Source: Atherinomorus stipes (taxonomy: Eukaryota > Chordata > Actinopteri > Atheriniformes > Atherinidae). From it: a stretch of DNA of 64,000 bases. The translations under genes and the position numbers were made by a program. The notes below the pieces were generated by a model. It did no database searches and had not been told where the DNA came from. It saw only the letters and a list, made by a program, of their open reading frames with translations. Below, piece after piece: positions 60,126 to 64,000 of the stretch; position 1 is the first letter of the stretch, and every line of letters starts with the position of its first letter. Where the stretch lies: positions 124,001 through 188,000 of the forward strand of contig JALJCO010003429.1 in the NCBI GenBank assembly GCA_023101725.1, in the 5' to 3' direction.

Positions 60126-63100
60126 ACAAGCAGGCAATTGTTTTTGAACCTGGAGAAAGCCAGAGCACCTGAAAGGAACCACTCATGCGCTGGGAACAGA
60201 TGGCCAAGTTAGTAATGTGCTGCTTTTGGGATATTTAGCCTTACAAAAACATAGTAATGATAATAATAATAATAATAATCCACTAAACTATGTTGCTGAA
60301 CTGTTAAATGGGAATGTTGTAGGTGAATCTGTGTGGTGAATGCCCTCTCATCCTTTGACGACACAGTAATATTTGTAATAGCTCTACAACAGATTTCAAT
60401 TAAGTATTTAAAAGCTTAAATTGTGAAACGTTTTCATGATTGAAGCCAAGTTTATCTGGATAAAAATAAATTGAAGTGTGAAAAAGTTCCAAATCTCTGC
60501 AAATATCATTTCAAATGAGAACTTGTTTCACTCTAGTCACAGTATTACTCATATATTGAATTTCCCTACTGGGATTAATCTTTTTTTTTCATTTCATTTC
60601 ACATATGTCATTGCTCTCCGTGTGCATTAGCTGTTTTCTAAATGTCAGAATACTGTTTTGTATGTTGCAAATAAAGTCTGAAACATGAAGGCTGCAAATA
60701 TGAATTTTTCTAACGTTTCTTAACACGTTTTAGGATTGCAGACTGTTTATCAAGATCTTAATTTTGAGTCCAGTAATTCTGGCTAGATTGCAGATAAACA
60801 TAACTGAGGGTCCTGTCACTATACCTCGATGTGCACTTGCTACTTGGGCAAGAGACGTCCCTTAGGTTGAATGGTCATAGCGCGTGACTCTTGGGATTCA
60901 AATCTTGCCTGGGCCCTCTTTTGTCCTGCCACAATAGCACAAGTACCATAAGTACAATCCTAAACTCGGATTACTCACACACCACAGAATCATTCCCAGT
61001 ATCATGATTTTCCAATGAAAAGTTCCCAATATTCACCTGTAAGCTCAGATTGCAGATTGCCCAGATGCATAAACAGAAACTGTGGACCAATCAGAAGGGA
61101 GAGGAGGCAGGTGGAGGAGGATATAGCAGTTGGGATAATAGTCTCTGGTGCTGAAGAGTTTAAATAAAAATCAGAATATTCTCTCCTCACAGCTTCATCA
61201 AAGCCAAGCAGAAAGTGATGGAGGAAGATTTAGACAGAAACCCAGATCCAAATACTGGTTTACAACTAAATGCTAACAGAAAGGTTTTAGAGTTCTTTAT
61301 GACTAAAGTATGCAATGGTATTGATGCTGTCAGTAATTGTTTGTTACAGTATATTCTGGACTCAAGATCAAAATATTGAGGATTGAAAGTAGTTTTAATG
61401 ATAGAAGATGAGACACTTTCACTTCTGTGAGTGTTTTAACTATTTCTCCACGAGAAACCTCCTCAGAGGCACACGATTGTTCACACATGAGAGAAACCAT
61501 TTGGCTGTCATGGTTGTGAGGGGAAATCTGACAAAATGGAATTTTTAAGATTCATAAAAAGTTCTCAGTCAAGAAGAGCTGCACAGCTTGATGTAAAAAC
61601 TTAAAAGGTGGCTGGCTTATTATTAGCTGCTATATTTTTTCAAGTTAGAATTTCTCAAGAATCTGTTTTTTCTTTTCTTTTTCAGTATTCTTTGTCTTTA
61701 ATGGTTTTATTCCTTTTGATACTGACATCAGTTATGGTTGAGTTTTAACTAAATTAAAAGGCAATTTGCACTTATTTAAAAAAAAAAAAAAACTTTTGTG
61801 TGTGTGTTTCACATTGCAACAGTACATTCTCTGGCCAGCATAACATTTTTCTCCCAAAAACAGATAACAATATCTTTGTTTCACTTGATGTTTTCTGGAC
61901 ATATTAGTTCCAGTGCAGGGTTATGGGGGGGCTGGAACCTTTCCCACTGGTGTTCATCATTCGGTCAACACTGAGAGACCAACAACCACTTAAGCTTGTA
62001 GGGACAAATCAAAGACATTGATCGACCGAATTTGCATAAAGCCAGTATCCAGAGAGAACACATGCAAAGGAGAACATCAATCTCCGAAATTATGTAAAAA
62101 TTACAGAGAAAAGTTTAGAAAACGTAAAAGGATTTATATCTCCAAGTATCCATGAAAAATGTTGACACACCAGCTCCTTTTAATCCACTTTCAAGGATGG
62201 CATAAAATTCTGAAACTCTCAAAGCTGGCTTAAACTGGCTGAAGTAAGACTTCACATTGCAGAAAATAGTTGAAATAGCACCAACCCGTGGTCTGTTACA
62301 AAGCTACTGTCCATTACACAATTGCCTCCTTCATGTTTAGAGGAACAAACATTGTTGCAAGTCTCAGTTGCATGGCTGGTCAGATCTGCAGTCTGCTTGA
62401 TCAGCTGCATGCAAGCTGCAACATCTGTGAGTCTGCTGCTGCGGGCAAGTTGCAGGACATACAAGAAAGCTGCAGCGGCTGATGGATTTAACAGCTGCAA
62501 AGGCCTCAGCAGCCACACAAGAGGATCACAGCTCCCATGGGGAAACAGTCATTGGGCGAAACCTTAAGATCTTTCCTTTTCAGAGGAAGAGCATCCTGCT
62601 TGTGATAAAGGATCATAAAAGCATCTGGGCTTTTCTGAAGCAACTACAGTCTAGTTTAAATTCTGGAAAAAAGAAAAACACATTCAATCTCTTTGTTAAT
62701 TATTTTTCCTCTTATAACAAGGATGCAACAAAAATTCACTTTAAAATATTAACTGAACAAGGTATTTATCTTTGTCATGCATCAAATAAGTACAAATGCA
62801 TACAAAATTGGATACAATTGCATATTTACAAGGTAAAATAAATGCAACACCAGAAAACACATCAGCTACTGATTTTACCTTATTTGCAAACTCACATATT
62901 GCTGTGAAGCAAGTACATTTTTATCAACAGTATATGGCACCTGTCAAGTTAGAAATCAGTGTTTCACAATGAAAGACAAAACTACTCAAAATAAACATAA
63001 AAAAAATAAAACTAATGAAAAGGAAGTTTAAAAGATTAATATCTAATACCCACATGTTGTTCTAGTTATGCATCCCTTGTAGTAACATTATCAGTGAAAG

Positions 63101-64000
63101 TTACACTTTGTTGTGTAATTATTGACCAAGATCCTTTGATCCTTTGATTCATTTGATGCAGTCTAGTTTGATTTAAGCTCCCTGGCAAGACCTGAGTTTC
63201 ATGATTGTAAACCTTTACTACAATAAACTTTGTCTGTAAACACCTATGACATTATATTATATGGCTCTATTTATAATCCTGAAAGTGTGTTGCAGTATTA
63301 TAAAGCATTCGCAGTCGGACTTGCTTATAAAATAAATGTCCATAACTCTGCTGCATTGCTGCTGAGGAAGGTGACATGGCTGTTTTTTTTTTTTTTACAT
63401 GACTGTGCTGAAACGTTTGAGATCCTACAGCGTCACAAATTGCACTTTAACTTTTTCACCACAATAACCTTTTATGGCACACAATCAAGAATCTGTGTCA
63501 ATGTTTAACACAGGTGTGTACATTGCACCCTCCCTGTGAGATATCATCCCAGTCTTAGCTTTTGATGATATATGATGCCTCATGCTTGTTGTCATTTGAC
63601 AAAGAATCTTTTTCACCCAAATTATTATGAAACTGGAATACAAAAGCTGTGATAACACAAGTGAGATCTGCTTTCGTACTTACAAGAACTGCCACCACAA
63701 CACTGGAAGTTGTGTGTATGAGTGGGGGAATTGACTGTGTGTGCATATAATAAAAAGATAGAACAGATGAAATGAGCAAACATAATCCAAAATGAACAGA
63801 AGCCTGCTTTTTTTTCTGATGGATTTACATAATGAATATGTCAGCAAAGTGTTTTCATATTTAAAAGATATATCAGGATCACCACAGGTTAATCTCTTGG
63901 ATAGTCAGTGTTGGTTACTCTCGAGGAAAAGTTCATAGTGTGCTTCTTTATCTCATTATAACACCATGGTATTATTTCGCATCCATGTAGGATGTGATCA
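60126..64000. other. No gene supported to the end of the window
   Basis: Apart from the weak tRNA-like boxes, an (AAT)n run near 60260-60280 and A- and T-runs, only short frames without domains are present. The frame at 62482-62841 is unrecognised. Confidence 0.4.
60866..60920 (+). repeat. Weak tRNA-like (SINE-type) promoter boxes
   Basis: TGGTCATAGCG resembles an A box (one mismatch) and GGATTCAAATC resembles a B box (two mismatches), spaced as in tRNA-derived SINEs. No cloverleaf can be drawn, so this is at most a SINE relic. Confidence 0.25.

Noticed and set aside
59839..60212. Long reading frames on both strands encoding HPSI or WMDG repeats
   Set aside because: They are translations of the ATCC microsatellite, which is open in all six frames; no start context or flanking domain supports a protein.
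60866..60920. A functional tRNA gene
   Set aside because: Only approximate A and B boxes are present; no cloverleaf stems or acceptor end can be formed.

Overview
The window is nuclear DNA of a ray-finned fish, probably a percomorph teleost. It is AT-rich, its genes are intron-split with GT-AG junctions, and it is packed with repeat types usual in teleosts: Tc1/mariner, hAT, TTAA-target (piggyBac-type) elements, L2-like LINE tails and foldback MITEs. I see no prokaryotic genes, CRISPR array, rRNA or convincing tRNA.

Three protein-coding genes can be supported. (1) A plus-strand B7/CD80-86-like immunoglobulin membrane protein lies at 10202-18327: a signal-peptide exon, a V-type exon, and an exon carrying a C-type domain plus transmembrane segment, 257 codons in all. 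(2) A single-exon plus-strand small GTPase of the Dexras/Rhes (Rasd-like) group lies at 42473-43099, 208 codons ending in a CAAX box, with CCAAT and TATA-like elements upstream. (3) prpsap1, the PRPP synthetase-associated protein 1, lies on the minus strand at 47375-58719. Its ten coding exons join in frame to exactly 356 codons. The GTPase and prpsap1 converge on the 43.5-47.4 kb interval. The three genes show no obvious shared pathway: T-cell costimulation-type surface protein, Ras-type signalling, and nucleotide metabolism.

Layout: 1-7.8 kb has no gene I can support, only a decayed minus-strand reading frame near 1.8-2.26 kb and simple repeats. A Tc1-like transposon with a dead transposase, a small GC palindrome and a nested MITE fills 7.9-9.5 kb. 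The B7-like gene follows; its 7.3 kb first intron holds two hAT copies (2996 and 2361 bp) in opposite orientation, each with its own 8-bp target duplication. A LINE fragment and an unexplained reading frame with a hydrophobic end occupy 20.4-21.9 kb. From 24.4 to 34.3 kb is a repeat belt: an ACTAAA-rich element, L2-like tails, a 299-bp direct duplication, three TTAA-flanked elements, a foldback MITE with a CA/TA loop, another foldback, and an L2-like reverse-transcriptase fragment. From 34.3 to 42.2 kb there is little beyond transposon relics and one candidate terminal exon. prpsap1 introns carry a hAT with a perfect 8-bp target duplication, hAT MITEs, and SINE- and TTAA-type repeats. The last 5 kb holds a 245-bp ATCC array and no supported gene.

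The most unusual structure is the inverted hAT pair. Its right-hand copy is almost free of C on the plus strand across 14.70-15.48 kb, while its outer about 270 bases are nearly identical to the partner. That is better explained by a base-calling or polishing artefact in a hairpin, or by a very unusual mutation process, than by ordinary decay.
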